Origin: Pinus tabuliformis
Lineage: Eukaryota > Streptophyta > Pinopsida > Pinales > Pinaceae
Direction: 5' to 3'
Assembly: GCA_031772625.1 (NCBI GenBank)
Contig: CM062805.1
Coordinates: 801,441,592 to 801,505,591 of the forward strand
DNA: 64,000 bases
In this document: positions 24,056 through 36,251 of the stretch, in pieces
Numbering within the stretch: the first letter of the stretch is position 1
Layout of the letters: the number at the start of each line of letters is the position of its first letter
Program-made: the position numbers and the translations under genes
Notes under the pieces: generated by a model
Databases searched by the model: none
What the model saw: only the letters and a program-made list of their open reading frames with translations
Told to the model about the DNA's origin: nothing

Positions 24056-26278
24056 TGTTAGCACTCCACAATTTTCCTAGCCTAAGGAGGAAAATTGTAG
24101 AGTTAACCACAAAACACTTTAGGCTATAATCTAGCCCTTCTAGCCTGGAGAGGGATCTCTCACTTAGTTTACTCAAAAAATAGGATATTAGGATAGGTAG
24201 TAAGCTCAAACGGGATTTTTTTTTAGAGATATGTTGATGAGAGGAGGAAAACATTAGGCATGGAGACATGATCAAAATATATTTTATGTCCAGTGAGATG
24301 ATGGGAAAATAGAGGGTTTCTCCATAAGGGTTAGGTAGGCAACTTCAATGATAGTTTTAGATTAGATTCTTGTGGAAGGTGAAGGAAGAACAAGTAGAGG
24401 ATAAGCATATTAAAGCATCAAACAATAAATGAATTCTTAAATGTTGTTCTAAATATGAAAACATTTTTAACTTCGAAAACTAATTAGCACATCATTAAGG
24501 GTGAATTATGAATCAATCATCTAGTTTTTTCAAGGAATAAATATGTACATTAAAGGAATGAAAAACGCATAAGATAACTCACAAGTCAAAGGATCACAAG
24601 CCACCAAAATCCTGACACAAGAATCCCTGCAAATCACCTACTATTGCATTCATTCACTGGAAAAAGTCTTCAAAATTAGAGTGCACAAAAGGTCTCCTCT
24701 CTTAACTCAACCAACAACCAACCCTTTTTACATTCAAAGTCATAATATATATATATATATATATATATAATATTTTTCCTAAGTCTAAGGGGGTCGAAAT
24801 CCATACATTCCCCCAATATATGTAACTAATTACATAAAAATAGAAAAAGGAAAACCACTCTTCTGGAAACTAGGATACTATCTTTGACCCATTAATCACA
24901 ATATTTCCTACACATCTAATACATCAAAATTGTACAAAAATATCATGATTGCAGTCCTCACATGATAAATCATAATCGATGAAGTCAAAAAACTTCTCCT
25001 TTTCCAACGTTGGGGTGAAAAAATTATTCAAAGAGGTGAATTTGTCTGTGTGTAGTGAGGTTGTTGCTCACAACAAGAAAATAATCCTCTGACTTTTATT
25101 GAAACCAACTATCACTCTAATCAACATGAATAGGTCCATCAATATCCTCAAGTCTTTAGATGACTATTAAAATAAAATTAACCCTGAATAAGTTCTAAGA
25201 AAGGCTCAAATTGTTCATGTAATCTGTGCGCAGTGATAAAGGGAAAAACTCCAACTAGCCAAAGAAAAAGCTCAAAATTATTCCAACCTCTCCAAAACCC
25301 CTGATAATTTTGAATTAATACATATAAATTTGATAAATTAAAATTTCTAAGATATGGGTGTGGGTGAGAGGGTGAAAAATGACTTTGTTTCTGTGCACAA
25401 AACCTGTGCACATAGGTTGTATTTCTTGAATATATCCTAAATGGTGAATCTAAATGATATTTTGTTTCTTTCATAAGGTTAATATAATCATAATTCTTCT
25501 CCACGAAAAAATGGAGCTAAATCTGATGCACAAATTTAGCGAAAATCCAAAAATGATTGTAAATGACGGTGGCTCATTTATCAAAAATTGTTAAAAAAAT
25601 TAACCTAAAATTAAGTGGGTCTATTCATCTTATCCCCATGCATATACTGTAAAAATTTAATGGTAAATGTGTACAATGTTTAAGGGATATGGTGAAAATA
25701 TGTTAATTGTGTGCATGTGCAGACCCTATGCGCAACGCCATCTATTTTTCATGGTTTAAGAAATAGTGGGGTCTTTAAACAAGCTGCACATGTGGGTGAT
25801 GATGTTGACACTATATTAGTGATAACACACACCCCTTTCAAGCCTCCTTTCACCAAAAATGTAAAACATTCATCTCTAGACCAAAAACCCTAACCCTAAT
25901 GCTTTTTCAATAATGTAGCAAACTTCTGGTTGATTTCTGGAGCATTTGAAAAGGTGAAGAATGAACTTGGTTGATGTATCTGAAAGCCAAGCATGTTTTT
26001 TAATCCTCCACATGGTCTAGAGTCTTCTTTAGTTACAATGATGCCCCACTTTCAAAAACGTAGCACCACTTGCAATGATGAGGTATGATCTTGTAAATAA
26101 CATGACAACTAACTCATGACACCTCACTCATGACAAGACACTCATGACCAAACACCGCTTATTTTTCCAACTGAATTTTTAGACTTGATCTTTATAATAT
26201 CATGACTCGACTTCACAAATTGACCTAAATACATAGAAAAAAAATGGTAGTGATTACTATGACTATAGGATACTAGCA
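24056..26278 (-). repeat. Gypsy-2 3' LTR (left)
   Basis: The start TGTTAGCAC is firm by comparison with the right copy. The right end is placed at ...TACTAGCA (26278) because the minus strand there reads CCCCATTGGAGACAA followed by TGCTAG, a plausible purine tract plus LTR start. The right copy is interrupted before this point, so the end is an inference. Confidence 0.55.
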
Positions 26279-26591
26279 TTGTCTCCAATGGGGATGGCAT
26301 CCTCCTTGTGAGGTGCCAAGAGCATCATAGACCATGTGCCTAACCATTGGTTTGATCCAAACCTGAAACATGCTCTACCTTGAAACCACTACAACTAAAA
26401 CCAAACTGTTAATCTATTCCAATCCTCAATCTAAAACAAATCCATTCTTCAAACTAAAACCCATGTTTTCCACTGAAAACTGAAAGGTATGATGCAAACT
26501 GAATCTAAAAAGAATGATCAAGGTGTTGATCTTATTCATCACAGTTAATCACTCTATTGAAATGACTGCAGTATCAAGTAATAAAAAATTT

Positions 26592-27400
26592 TCAATGCAA
26601 CAAGTCAAGTAAATGGCTACTTGACTGAAGCTTGCATTCAACTTCTATGCAGAAAAATAAACTTAGAAAATGGAAACACAAACTTCCCACTAGAAACCTC
26701 TTCATAATCCATAAATACAACAACGTTCTCTTTTTCAAATGACTACAACAACCTACCAAAAGGGTAATAGAAATCATTAAGGGCTTGGTTATCTATTTGT
26801 TGATCATCGAGTAAGGATTATTTTTCATGATTTGATACTAGCTGATTTGTTTCTGACTCAACAGTCTTTAGACCATCCTTGAATGAGAAAGGAGAAAAAA
26901 TTTCATCTCTCTTATCATGAAATTCAGGGAGAAACTCTATAAATTTTGGAATAATAGCCATGGAATGTGTTTGAGGATCATTTAAACACAATATTTCATG
27001 TACTTCAACAAGAGTATCACCCTGATCTTCAAAGGAATAAAAAATAAGAACTACGTCCTCATTGTCTTCCTACATTTCATAATGAAAAGTATCATATACA
27101 ACTTGAGAAATATGCCTTTTATAAACCTCTTCTTTATGAGCTAAAATATCAAAACGTTTTTTTCAACTCAAAAATAATCTCATTTTGTTTGTCCAAAGGA
27201 CCTAGAACAACATTTTCTTTTTCATATCTTCTTTTAAGCTCTAAATCACAGTTGTCATATGCAGGTATCAATTCTTCATTGAATCTAATATGACTATTTA
27301 TTGGAGTAAATGACTCAAGAAAAGATTGGATAATTCAAAAATATGATGACTTATCCAAATCATTGTTTTCATTCTTTAAATATTCTAAGGACTGTAGAGT
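26592..27400 (-). pseudogene. Gypsy-2 internal degenerate coding region, unrecognised
   Basis: Minus-strand translation gives acidic, low-stop pieces (FDVLAHKEEVYKRHISQ and HEILCLNDPQTHSMAIIPKF types) downstream of gag. No protease, reverse transcriptase or integrase motif is visible. It may be a diverged remainder of gag-pol or a non-coding filler region. Only the reading tendency supports it. Confidence 0.3.
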
Positions 27401-27996
27401 TTCATCATCATTCTCAAGGAAAAAAGTATGAGTTTGAACATAAAAAATTCATATCTATAATAAAAGGAGAAATTGTATTCTATTGAAGATTTCCCTGAAT
27501 GTCATGGCAGCTAGCTCCTGCTATTATGCTTTCCTAATGAGAAGATAGTTTAGACAGGGTTTCCCTGATTTCCTTATCCATCAAATCCTCTTGATCAATA
27601 TCAATTCCCAAATGTTACAAAAGACTGTCAAAATCTCCATAGAAGGTTTCAACGTACCAACACTATAGAAATGTAACTATCTTTATAGTTGTTGGAGAAC
27701 AGTGTGTAGAAGTATTTAATGGAATAAATGCTAGCAGGATACAATCATTCATACCAAGACAATGTTTTTTGTTCTAAATTTACCATAAACATTCTCATTA
27801 AACAATCCTCATGAAAATCAACACCTAATCTATGTATGTGCATATGAAATTTGATCAAATGAAAGGAAAAATCATCTCCTTTTTTATCTTTGAGTTTTGG
27901 AAAATATGATTGCCAATATATGCAATGCATTTTATTTGGAAAACCTGGAGTGTGATATCGATTCATGGGAGCATACCTTATGGATTGAGAATTCAT
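27400..27996 (-). pseudogene. gag: Gypsy-2 gag fragment (retrotransposon gag domain)
   Basis: The frame from 27996 encodes DDFSFHLIKFHMHIHRLGVD and FMVNLEQKTLSWYE, a close match to the Ty3/gypsy gag pattern of a helical block ending in L-x-x-x-A/T-x-x-W-Y. After 27745 similar sequence continues with shifts (ESIIAGA context; IDIDQEDLMDKEIRE). It lies 180 bases from the LTR edge at 28177, the normal place for gag in a minus-strand element. The stretch 28163-28176 (minus TCCTGGTGATCATA) may be the primer-binding site, without certainty. Confidence 0.6.
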
Positions 27997-28176
27997 CTTG
28001 AAAATGAGGAGACACTAGAGGGACGTGAAAATCTAGATTCTACTTGATTGGAGTTGCCAAGTGAATACAAACTTCTTATGTCTAACTGTTGTCCACCATC
28101 GACAATCAGATCTAAAACTTGCTCGTCTTTCCTAGGGAATATGGAACCTTTCAATTCCAAAATATGATCACCAGGA

Positions 28177-30103
28177 TGTTAACACTTTGTAGTCTTCCTA
28201 GGATGAGGAGGAAAATTGTAGAGTTAACCACAAACCATTTAAGGCCGTAATCTAGCCCTTATAGCTTGGAGAGGGTTCTCTCACTTATTATACTCAAAAA
28301 ATAGGGTATAAGGCTAGGTAATAAGCTCAAAAGGGTTTTGTTTTTAGATATTTTTTGCTCAGAAAATGAGAAAAACCATTGGGTATTGAGTCATGATCAA
28401 AATATGTTTTCTGTCTAGTGAGTTGATGGGAAAATAGATGGTTTCTCCACAGGGATGAGGTAGGCAGCTTTGGTGGTGATTTTAGATTATATTTTTGTGG
28501 AAGGTGAAGTAAGAACAAGTAAATAATAAACACATCATAGCATCAAATAATAGATGAATTCTAAAATGTTGTTCTAAAGATGAAAACATTTATAACTTGG
28601 AAAACTGATCAGAGCATCATTAAGGGTAACTTCTGAATCAATCATCTGGTTTTTTCCAAGGAATAAATATGTACATTAAAGGGATGAAAAACAAATAACA
28701 TAACTCACAAGTCAAAGGAGCACAAGCCACCAAAATTCTGACACAAGAATCCCTACAAATCACTTCCTATAACATTCATTCACTAGAAAAAATCTTCAAA
28801 ATTACAGTGCACAAAAGGTATTCTCTACAAAATAAACTAACATCCAACCCTTTTTACATTCAAAATAATAAATTGTATACAAAATACTATTCCTAAGTCT
28901 AAGGGGGTCGAAATCATGCATTCCCCTAATAGATGTAACTAATTAGATAAAAATATCAAAACGAAAATCACTATTCTTGAAACTAGGAAACTATCTTTGA
29001 CCCATTAATTACAATCTTTCCTACACATATAATACATATAAATTATAAACAAAGATCATGATTTCAGTCCTCACATGGTAAATCATAAATTATAAATTCA
29101 TAAAACTTCTCCATTGCAACCTTTGGGGTGGAAAATTTGTTCAAAAACGTGATTGTGTCTATGCACAACAAGGATGTTTCAAACAACAAGAATATAATCC
29201 TCTGACTTTTCTTGAAACCAATTGTCACTATGATCAACATGAATAGGTCCATCAACCTCATCAGGTGTTTTAAAGATCATTGTTACAACAAAACTGACCC
29301 TGAATAAGCTCTAAAAAATTCTCAAATCATTCATGCAATCTGTGTGCAACACGTGCGCAGAGACATAGGGAAAACTCCAACTAGTTAAAGAAAAAGCTCA
29401 AAATTCTTCCAACCTCTCTTGGACCCATGATAATTTTGAATTAATACATATAAGTCTAATAAAATAAAATTTCCAAGATTAGGAGGTGGGTGAGAGGGTG
29501 AAAAATGACTCTATTTTTGTGCGCAGCACTTGTGTGCAACGACTGTATTTCTTGAATATATCCTAAACGGTGAATCAGATTGAGATTTTTTTTCAACATG
29601 TTAATATAATCATAATTCTTCTCCACGAACATTTTACCTAAATCTGATGCACTAATTTCAAGAAAAAACAAAAATGGTTGTAGATGACGGTGGCTTGTTT
29701 CTCAAAAATTGTGAAACATTTTAACCTGAAATTAAGTGGGTTTATTCATCTTATCCCCGTGCATCTACTATAATAATTTCATATAAATAGGTACAGGGTT
29801 TAAGAGATATTGTGAAAGTATGTTGATTGTGTGCATGCATAGAGCCATCTATTTTTCACGGTTTAAGCAACATTGGGGTCTATGAACAAGTTGCACATAT
29901 GGGTGATGATGATGACACTATATTAGTGATAACACACACCCCTTTCAAGATTTCTTTTGCTAAAAATGCAAAACATTCATCTCTATACCAAAAGCCCTAA
30001 CCCTAATGCTTTGTTAATAGTATAGCAAACTTCTGGTTGATGTCTAGAGCGTCTCAAAAGCTGAAGAATGAACTTGTTAGATGTTTTTGAAAGCCAAGAA
30101 TGT
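28177..30103 (-). repeat. Gypsy-2 5' LTR (right), truncated by Copia-2
   Basis: The copy starts TGTTAACAC and matches the left LTR until AAAGCCAAGAATGT near 30095, where Copia-2 enters. In the left copy the next bases are TTTTTTAATCCTCC; that continuation is absent after Copia-2. Confidence 0.7.
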
Positions 30104-30330
30104 CCTTTTGTTGGCATTATGATACAGGTGTTGTCCTTGATGGCAACTCGCATAGATGACAGTTCATAGCGCAATAGGCTAACACAAAGGATTACAGATC
30201 AGACTCCAGAGATTGAAGAAAGAGAGTGGTTTAAGAAGTATACGCTGGTTCACTTTGTCTAAGCAGCGTATATAGGTGAGTTCGCTGCAAGAGGAAAAGC
30301 ACGTACAAGTTGGAAAATCAAGGTTTTTCT

Positions 30331-30451
30331 CTGAGGTATTTAGTCCGAGGTATTTGGTCTGAGGTATTGGTCCGAGGTATTTGGTTCGAGGTATTGGTCT
30401 AAGGTATTTGGTCCGAGGTATTGGTCCTAAGTTGTTTTGGTCCAAGGTATT
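30331..30451 (+). repeat. GAGGTATTTGGTC minisatellite inside the Copia-2 5' LTR
   Basis: About eight units of 12-14 bases with core GAGGTATT(T)GGTC(C/T). The 3' LTR has only about four units at 34806-34874, so the two LTRs differ in copy number. Confidence 0.9.
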
Positions 30452-30467
30452 GAGAAAGGCTTAAAAC

Positions 30468-30475
30468 TATATAAG
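30468..30475 (+). promoter_or_regulatory. Candidate TATA box of Copia-2
   Basis: TATATAAG lies directly after the minisatellite. The 3' LTR has GATATAAGG and Copia-1 has TATAAAAG at the equivalent place. Confidence 0.55.
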
Positions 30476-31785
30476 GAGGAGAAGATCATTAGGCAAGGGT
30501 GTGCAAGTGAATGGGTTTGTGAGGAATACTTCTATCTGAAGTATATGTTATGTTGCAGAGGCTATGATTATGGGATGATCTGAAGTATTTTGTGCACCTT
30601 GGATACAATGTTAGATCAAGATCATTAGAACTGAAATGACTTATCATTGCATGATCTAATGTTGATTGGGTTAGATCTAAATACTAACATATGCTTTATT
30701 CTATAAATGTTCTAATCTAGGTATGACTGAAGTCTGGAATAGTTGTGATGTTTTAAGGTAGTATTTGTAGATCTGTACATTGGTTCACTTTGATAAAAGC
30801 GCATATACATGCTGGTTCGGCACATTAAAATAGTGTATACATTATGAAATATAATGTTTGATGTTGCAATTGGTTCTGGTTGTTGATGTAGAGTTCTGGG
30901 TTCTGCTCTATGTTCTCGTGATAGTGTTCTGAAAGTTTAGATTGATTGATTATGATTTTCTTCAATGATGATGGGTTTTAAGTGATTGGTTGTATTGGAG
31001 TGATGATTAATTTTGAGCTTCAATGTTGTTGATGGTTCTAGCATGAAAATTTAATGAAATGTGGCCTTCAGATTGTGGCGTTGTATTCCAGAAGTATCCA
31101 ATCTAAAAATTTATGAAACATGGTCCTTGGAGGAAGAGAGAAGGTTGTAGCCTTCTGTAGGTTGTCACCTACATACTGGTAAACATATCAGCCAGTACAA
31201 GAGCCAGGGGGTTGGAGCTCTCTTCTAGTAGTAGTTGGAAACAAGTGAAGGTTGGAGCTTTCTGTAGGTCGACGCCTACGTACTAATAAACAGATCGGGT
31301 AGTACAAGAGTTACGGGGTTGTAGCTCCCTTCCAATAGAAGCTAGAGAATGAGAGAAGGTTATAGCCTTTTGCAGGTGGGTTCCTGCATACTGGTATGAG
31401 TCTACACTAGTATAATATTGTAAATAGGTTTTTATTATATTAAAAGAAGACAACAGTAGGTGGTTTTTGTCCTGCATTGGGTTTCCACCTTAAATATTGG
31501 TGTTCAGGTGTGTTGCTTATGTGTGATGGTTTATTATGTTATTACTGCACATGTTTACTATTTATATGGTTAATAAAGTACTGATGCACTGATTAAATAT
31601 CAACATATGATGAATTAAGTGAATCATAAGTTTTTTGGATATACGCTAGTTGCTTTAAAGACAGTTGCATGTACACACGAGTTACCTGCATTGAAGTAGT
31701 GTATATAAATCTGAGTATGAAATGAAAAAGTTATTGATTTGATAATACTGATTCACCCCCCATATCAGTATTATTTCCAACAATT

Positions 31786-31800
31786 TGTATCAGAGCAGGT
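31786..31800 (+). other. Copia-2 primer-binding site
   Basis: TTGTATCAGAGCAGG (from 31786) starts three bases after the LTR end. It matches the Copia-1 site except for one base (TGG to TTG). Confidence 0.85.
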
Positions 31801-31842
31801 CCTTCAGAAGAATCTTGATCGCTTGAAGGGAGATCTTTCAAA

Positions 31843-33540
31843 ATGAAGAATCATGAAGGCATGGGATCTATCATACCACCAATCTTCAATGGGAACAACT
31901 TGGTATATTGGAAAACACGAACTAGAGCATATCTTCAGTCACTCTGAGCTGATGTTTGGGAAATTGTGGAGAAAGGATATCAATATATAGCAGCAGTCCC
32001 CACGAATCTAGTAGAAAGGAAAATATATGAAATCAATGCCAAAGCTATCAATGCCTTATTGGGAAGTCTATCAGAATCAGAATTTGTCAAAGTCATGCAG
32101 CTCAACACATCCAAGGAAATATGAGATAGAATCATTCAGAGCTACGAAGGTGATTCCCATGTAAAACGTGCTAAACTACAAACTCTCAGAATCTAGTATA
32201 AAAATCTCAAGATGCATAGTGATGAAAGCATTTCTAGTTATTTCTTGCGAGTAGATGGGATTGTAAATCATATGAGAAATCTGGGTGAAGAGATAAAGGA
32301 AGCTACTTTAGTTGAGAAATTTTTGAGATCTTCGTCTTCTAAATTTGAGTCAAAAGTGTTTGTCATAGAAGAAAAAAGGGTTCTTCAAACCATTGCTGTG
32401 ACTCGACTCCATGGAATCCTAACTACCTTTTAAATGAGAAGAGGAGGTTCATGAGATATGATAGAATCCACTTTTAAAGCATCAGCAAAGGGAAAAGAAA
32501 AGGAAGAGCATAATGAATCAGGACAAATATAAGAAGAAGAAGAAGAGATAAATTTTGTTAAGAAGCTTCAACGGGGTTTCGGAAGATTCAAAGGTAAGCT
32601 ACCATTCAAATGCTTTTCTTGTGGTAGAGTTGGTCATTACACTGCTAAATGCCCTCATGCTAAAGGAAAGATGTCTACAAAAGGTAATAGAAGTTATTAT
32701 ACTCATGATGATAGTGATGGTTTGTCCAATAGTGATGAAGATGATCAAGAAATTAAACTACTCATGGCGTATGAAAATGATCATTAGGAAATGAATATTT
32801 CTGAAAAGAAATTGGTCAACTCAAAATCAGTTTGGCAAAAAAGGATATAGTCATAAACACGGTGACACATCAATGAATGTGAAGTAGTAAGTCTAAGAAA
32901 AGAACTTGAAAAGACAAAGACTCTGAATCTTAGATTTGCTAAAGGATTGGAAATGTTAGATAAAATCATCAAAGTTCAACGTTCACGTATTATAAAGACT
33001 GGTCTTGGTTTTCAAGAAGGTGAATCTAGCTCACAAGATGAGGTAAGGAACTTCAATGAATAATCTAAAATGATCAACAAGGAGATAAAAGGTCAACCCC
33101 ATCAACAACCAAGGAAATAAAGACATCAAAGAAAAACATTTCCACCTAACTATGGAAGGGATAATTGTTTCTTTTCTCTAACAAATAATATTGAATGTTT
33201 TAAATTTCATAATTTTGGACATGTTGCAGCAAGATACAAAAGTAGAATGGTTCAAGGTCGTCACACAGAAAGATCATCAGTTTCCAGGTACTTTAAGGGA
33301 TATTGTTTTTCTTGCGATATGTTTGGTCACAAAGCTATTGATTGCGATAGAAGGAATATGAAACATGTAATATGTTATACATGTAACAAAGTTTGGACAT
33401 AAAGCAAAGGAATGCAGGAGCAAATTTTGACCACCATACCAAAAGCAGCACACATCATCACAATCCAAGGTATTGAAGAAGAAGAAATTGCTGACAAAAA
33501 GATGTGGCATAGCTCGTTTTATAGACATAATAGACCCAGT
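31843..33540 (+). pseudogene. gag: Copia-2 gag, decayed, four zinc-knuckle positions
   Basis: The frame starts at 31843 (MKNHEGMGSIIPPIFNGNN), in the same position as Copia-1 gag. It continues with FLRVDGIVNHMRNLGEE, close to Copia-1 FLRVDEIVNCKKNLGEE. Zinc knuckles are CFSCGRVGHYTAKC (about 32611), a damaged one with Cys lost (CFKFHNFGHVAARY, about 33200), CFSCDMFGHKAIDC (about 33307) and a frameshifted fourth near 33380-33420. Several TAG/TGA stops interrupt it, including one in LQSL-stop-ADV near 31948. Protease and everything downstream is missing. Confidence 0.88.
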
Positions 33541-34549
33541 GGGAGCTCATAGTGTAAAAATTCAGTACTCCAATTCTCATACGCAGTTATTATGAAAATA
33601 AATTGCCTATATACATGAGTTAGAAGATGCATAATCGTGTATATGGTGTTTTGAAGAAAAAGCAGTGGGACAGACTCAAGAAAAGGGGTCTGATATGGTT
33701 CAGTCAATTATCAATTATCTATTATGTTTTTATTGATGATGATTAGAGTCTGTTGATGATACGTGGAAGTGTTTTTGGCCCTCATAAGATGTTAATAAGT
33801 TGATGAATAATTGGTTGATGATGATGCCTTGATGATTCTTACTAACAAATGCAATGATCAGATCTGATAGTAAACATTTGGCACATGTTCAGGGGGAGCA
33901 TATGTTTCTAATAATGAATTGTTGGCATTATATTAGAAGACCTTGGTACATGAAGATAATTATATTTCTTGATCCACATAGTTGTTTTATTCAAGTGGCT
34001 CTTTTCACGATGGACATGTACAGGTTGTTGATCTTGATGTTGCTGATAGATGTTGATGGTGCATATGATATATGGTGTATGATAGTTGCTAACGACTATC
34101 ATGGTCTTGTTTAGACTATTGGTCCTTGTTATAAATGTCATGTATATAATTTGAGGTAAAGGCCATGAAAAGAACTAATTTGTAACCCCACCATGCATAG
34201 CAAGGATGATGTAATAATTGTTATTTCAGTCATGTATAAACATTTGGTATATCCGCACTTGGTTGGATATATGAGTCAAATTTGGTGTATCCCCACTTGG
34301 TTGAGTGGTTGATGTATGTAAGTCATTGGTGAGAGGAAGGTCATACTCACATAATTGAGTTATAGAGTCATGTTATTCTTTTGGAAAATAGTTTTTCAGA
34401 CTCTGCATGTGCTCATGGGGAGCATGGACGGTTTAGTGCATCTCAGCATGTACAAAGGGGGAGAATATCTTAGTCTGCCCTTTTCACTTTATGTCAAAGG
34501 GGGAGAGTATCTTGGTGTTCTGGTTGCCATCAAGTCCAAAGGGGGAGAT
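33541..34549 (+). other. Copia-2 3' untranslated region with repeated purine tracts
   Basis: No coding match. Purine tracts occur as CAGGGGGAGCA near 33890, CAAAGGGGGAGAATATCTT near 34451, TCAAAGGGGGAGAGTATCTT near 34495 and AAAGGGGGAGAT at 34538-34549. The last abuts the 3' LTR and is the likely functional polypurine tract. The repetition is as in Copia-1. Confidence 0.8.
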
Positions 34550-35520
34550 TGTCGGCATTATGATATAGGTGTTGTCCTTGATGGCAACTCACATAGATGA
34601 CAGTTCCCAATGCAATAGGCTAACAACAAAGGATTACAGATCAGACTCCAGCGATTGAAGAAAGAGAGTGATTTAAGAAGTATATGCTGGTTCACTTTTT
34701 CTAAGCAGTGTATACACAGGGGTCCACAAAACAAAAAGAGTGTATACGTATACACACACCCTCGTAAGAGGAAAAACACATACAGGTTAGAAAATCAAGG
34801 TTTTGGTCTGAGGTATTGGTCTGAGGTATTTGGTCTGAGGTATTGCTCCTAAGTGGTTTTGGTCCAAGATATTGAGAAAGGCATAAAACGATATAAGGAG
34901 GAGAAGATCATTAGGCAAGGGTGTGCAAGTGAATGGGTTTTTGAGGAATACTTCTATCTGAGGTATATGTTATGTTGTAGGGCCTATGATTATGAGATGA
35001 TCTGAAGTATTTTGTGCACCTTGGATACAATGTTAGATCAGGATCATTAGAACTAAAATGACTTATGATTACATGATCTGATGTTGATTAGGCTAGATCT
35101 TAATACTAACTTATTCTTTATTCTATAAATGTTCTGAGCTGGGTATGAATGAAGTATGGAATAGTTGTGATGTTTTAAGATAATATTTGCAGATCTATAT
35201 GCTGGTTTTCTTTGATAAAAGTGTGTATACACATTGGTTCAACACATCGAAGTAGCTTATACATTACGAAATATGATGTTTGAAGTTGCAGTTGGTTTTT
35301 ATTTTTGATGTAGAGTTATGGGTTATGCTCTATGTTCTGGTGACAGTGTTCTAAATGTTCAAATTGACTGATTTTGATTTGCTTCAGTTATGATGGGTTT
35401 TCAATGATTGGTTGTATTATAGTGATGATTAATTTTGAGTTTCAATGTTGCTGATGACTCCAGTATGAAAATTTGATGAAACGTGGCCTTCAAGTTATGG
35501 TGTTGTATTCCAGGAGTATC
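34550..35520 (+). repeat. Copia-2 3' LTR, truncated
   Basis: It begins TGTCGGCATTATG (one change from the 5' LTR) and follows the 5' LTR to ATTCCAG(A/G)AGTATC. At 35521 it breaks off, so about 700 bp of LTR are missing. Confidence 0.88.
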
Positions 35521-36251
35521 AAAACCTTGTTGCAATAAATTCTTCAGTATGGGGTGAGAAATTCATGTAATTATCCTATCTTTTTTAATGATTTAGTTAT
35601 CTCACCCTTTATAAAAAAAAATATTTATTTTACATAAGTTTTTGGCATATTTCGATCCTCATGCTATGACTATGGGTTAGGCCGACGTTGATAACAACAT
35701 CGATGCTCAACCTATAAGTGACTCACCGGTCATTGAGACCAGTACAATTGGTCAGCCACCCATAGCAGGATCTACACCAACTAAATGATGTTCATCAGGA
35801 TCTAGACATAATGTTGTGGATGTAGAGAATGATACAATTGCATGATTTGAAACGAGATTTATTGGATCTTACCATGTTACTAACATAGGATCACTATCGA
35901 TCATGTTTTTGGTAGATGATGATAGTGTCCCTATCAAAATAGAGAAACTTCCAAGTATTTAAAAAGTGTTTTAAATATTAAGTACAACTAAAATGAAATT
36001 AACCTATAGTCTGTGATTATTTTAAACTAATGACAATATACTTTTGCAGGAAATAATGTATTTTATAGATGTGTGTAAGACATAGCCTTGGAAATATTTG
36101 GGTTGGTCATTTGTACAAACTAGAAATCCAAAAGTTCCAATTTAAAAGAGGAACTTATTAACAAGATGGTTTGCCCATTCGGTGACAGTAACTTCAACAA
36201 ATCTGGAGTTACCTCAAAGGAATGCCTACATTTAAAATATTTGTGGGACTA
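35521..36251 (+). pseudogene. Transposase_24-like pseudogene, 5' part
   Basis: A frame near 35665-35960 (SPVIETSTIGQPPIAGSTPT, VDDDSVPIKIEKLPSI) is followed by a possible intron ending TTTTGCAG at about 36051. The next frame reads EELINKMVCPFGDSNFNKSG then KECLHLKYLWD up to the insertion point. Its layout, with a short basic helical region before a R-x-x-L-K-x-x-Y-(F/W)-D-like segment, resembles the plant Ptta/En/Spm Transposase_24 family. The frame resumes after the family-L element at 43228. Stops occur in several places. 35521-35650 has no recognisable content. Confidence 0.45.

Larger units (their letters stand above)
24056..30108 (-). mobile_element. Gypsy-2: non-autonomous or internally deleted Ty3/gypsy element
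   Basis: Two related blocks of about 2 kb in the same orientation flank a short internal region. Left: 24056 to about 26278, starting TGTTAGCAC. Right: 28177 to about 30103, starting TGTTAACAC. They share long stretches in the same order, for example GGAGGAAAATTGTAGAGTTA and CTAAGGGGGTCGAAATC. The internal 1.9 kb holds only a minus-strand gag-like frame. The right LTR is interrupted by Copia-2 at 30109 and its remainder is not found downstream, so a deletion followed. An (AT)n run lies at about 24745-24770. Confidence 0.7.
30109..31782 (+). repeat. Copia-2 5' LTR
   Basis: 1674 bp with TG...CA ends. It is recognisably homologous to the Copia-1 LTR at both ends (TGTTGGCAT start; CAGTATTATTTCCAACA end). 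It contains a minisatellite at 30331-30451 and repeated GGAGCT/GTAGCC blocks near 31140-31400 of the same kind as in Copia-1. Confidence 0.9.
30109..35520 (+). mobile_element. Copia-2: gag-only Copia relative of Copia-1
   Basis: The 5' LTR (30109-31782) starts TGTTGGCATTATG and ends TTCCAACA, the same termini as Copia-1. A tRNA-iMet-type primer site, a decayed gag and three purine tracts follow, then a 3' LTR from 34550 that stops at 35520. No pol sequence is present between gag and the tracts (33540-34430). The layout fits a gag-bearing non-autonomous element (TR-GAG-like) or a simple internal deletion. The candidate left target duplication is CCTTT (30104-30108); the right partner is lost with the 3' LTR end. 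Confidence 0.88.

Noticed and set aside
32555..32794. 79-aa ORF in the Copia-2 gag region
   Set aside because: It is in a different frame from the zinc-knuckle gag frame and is a shadow.
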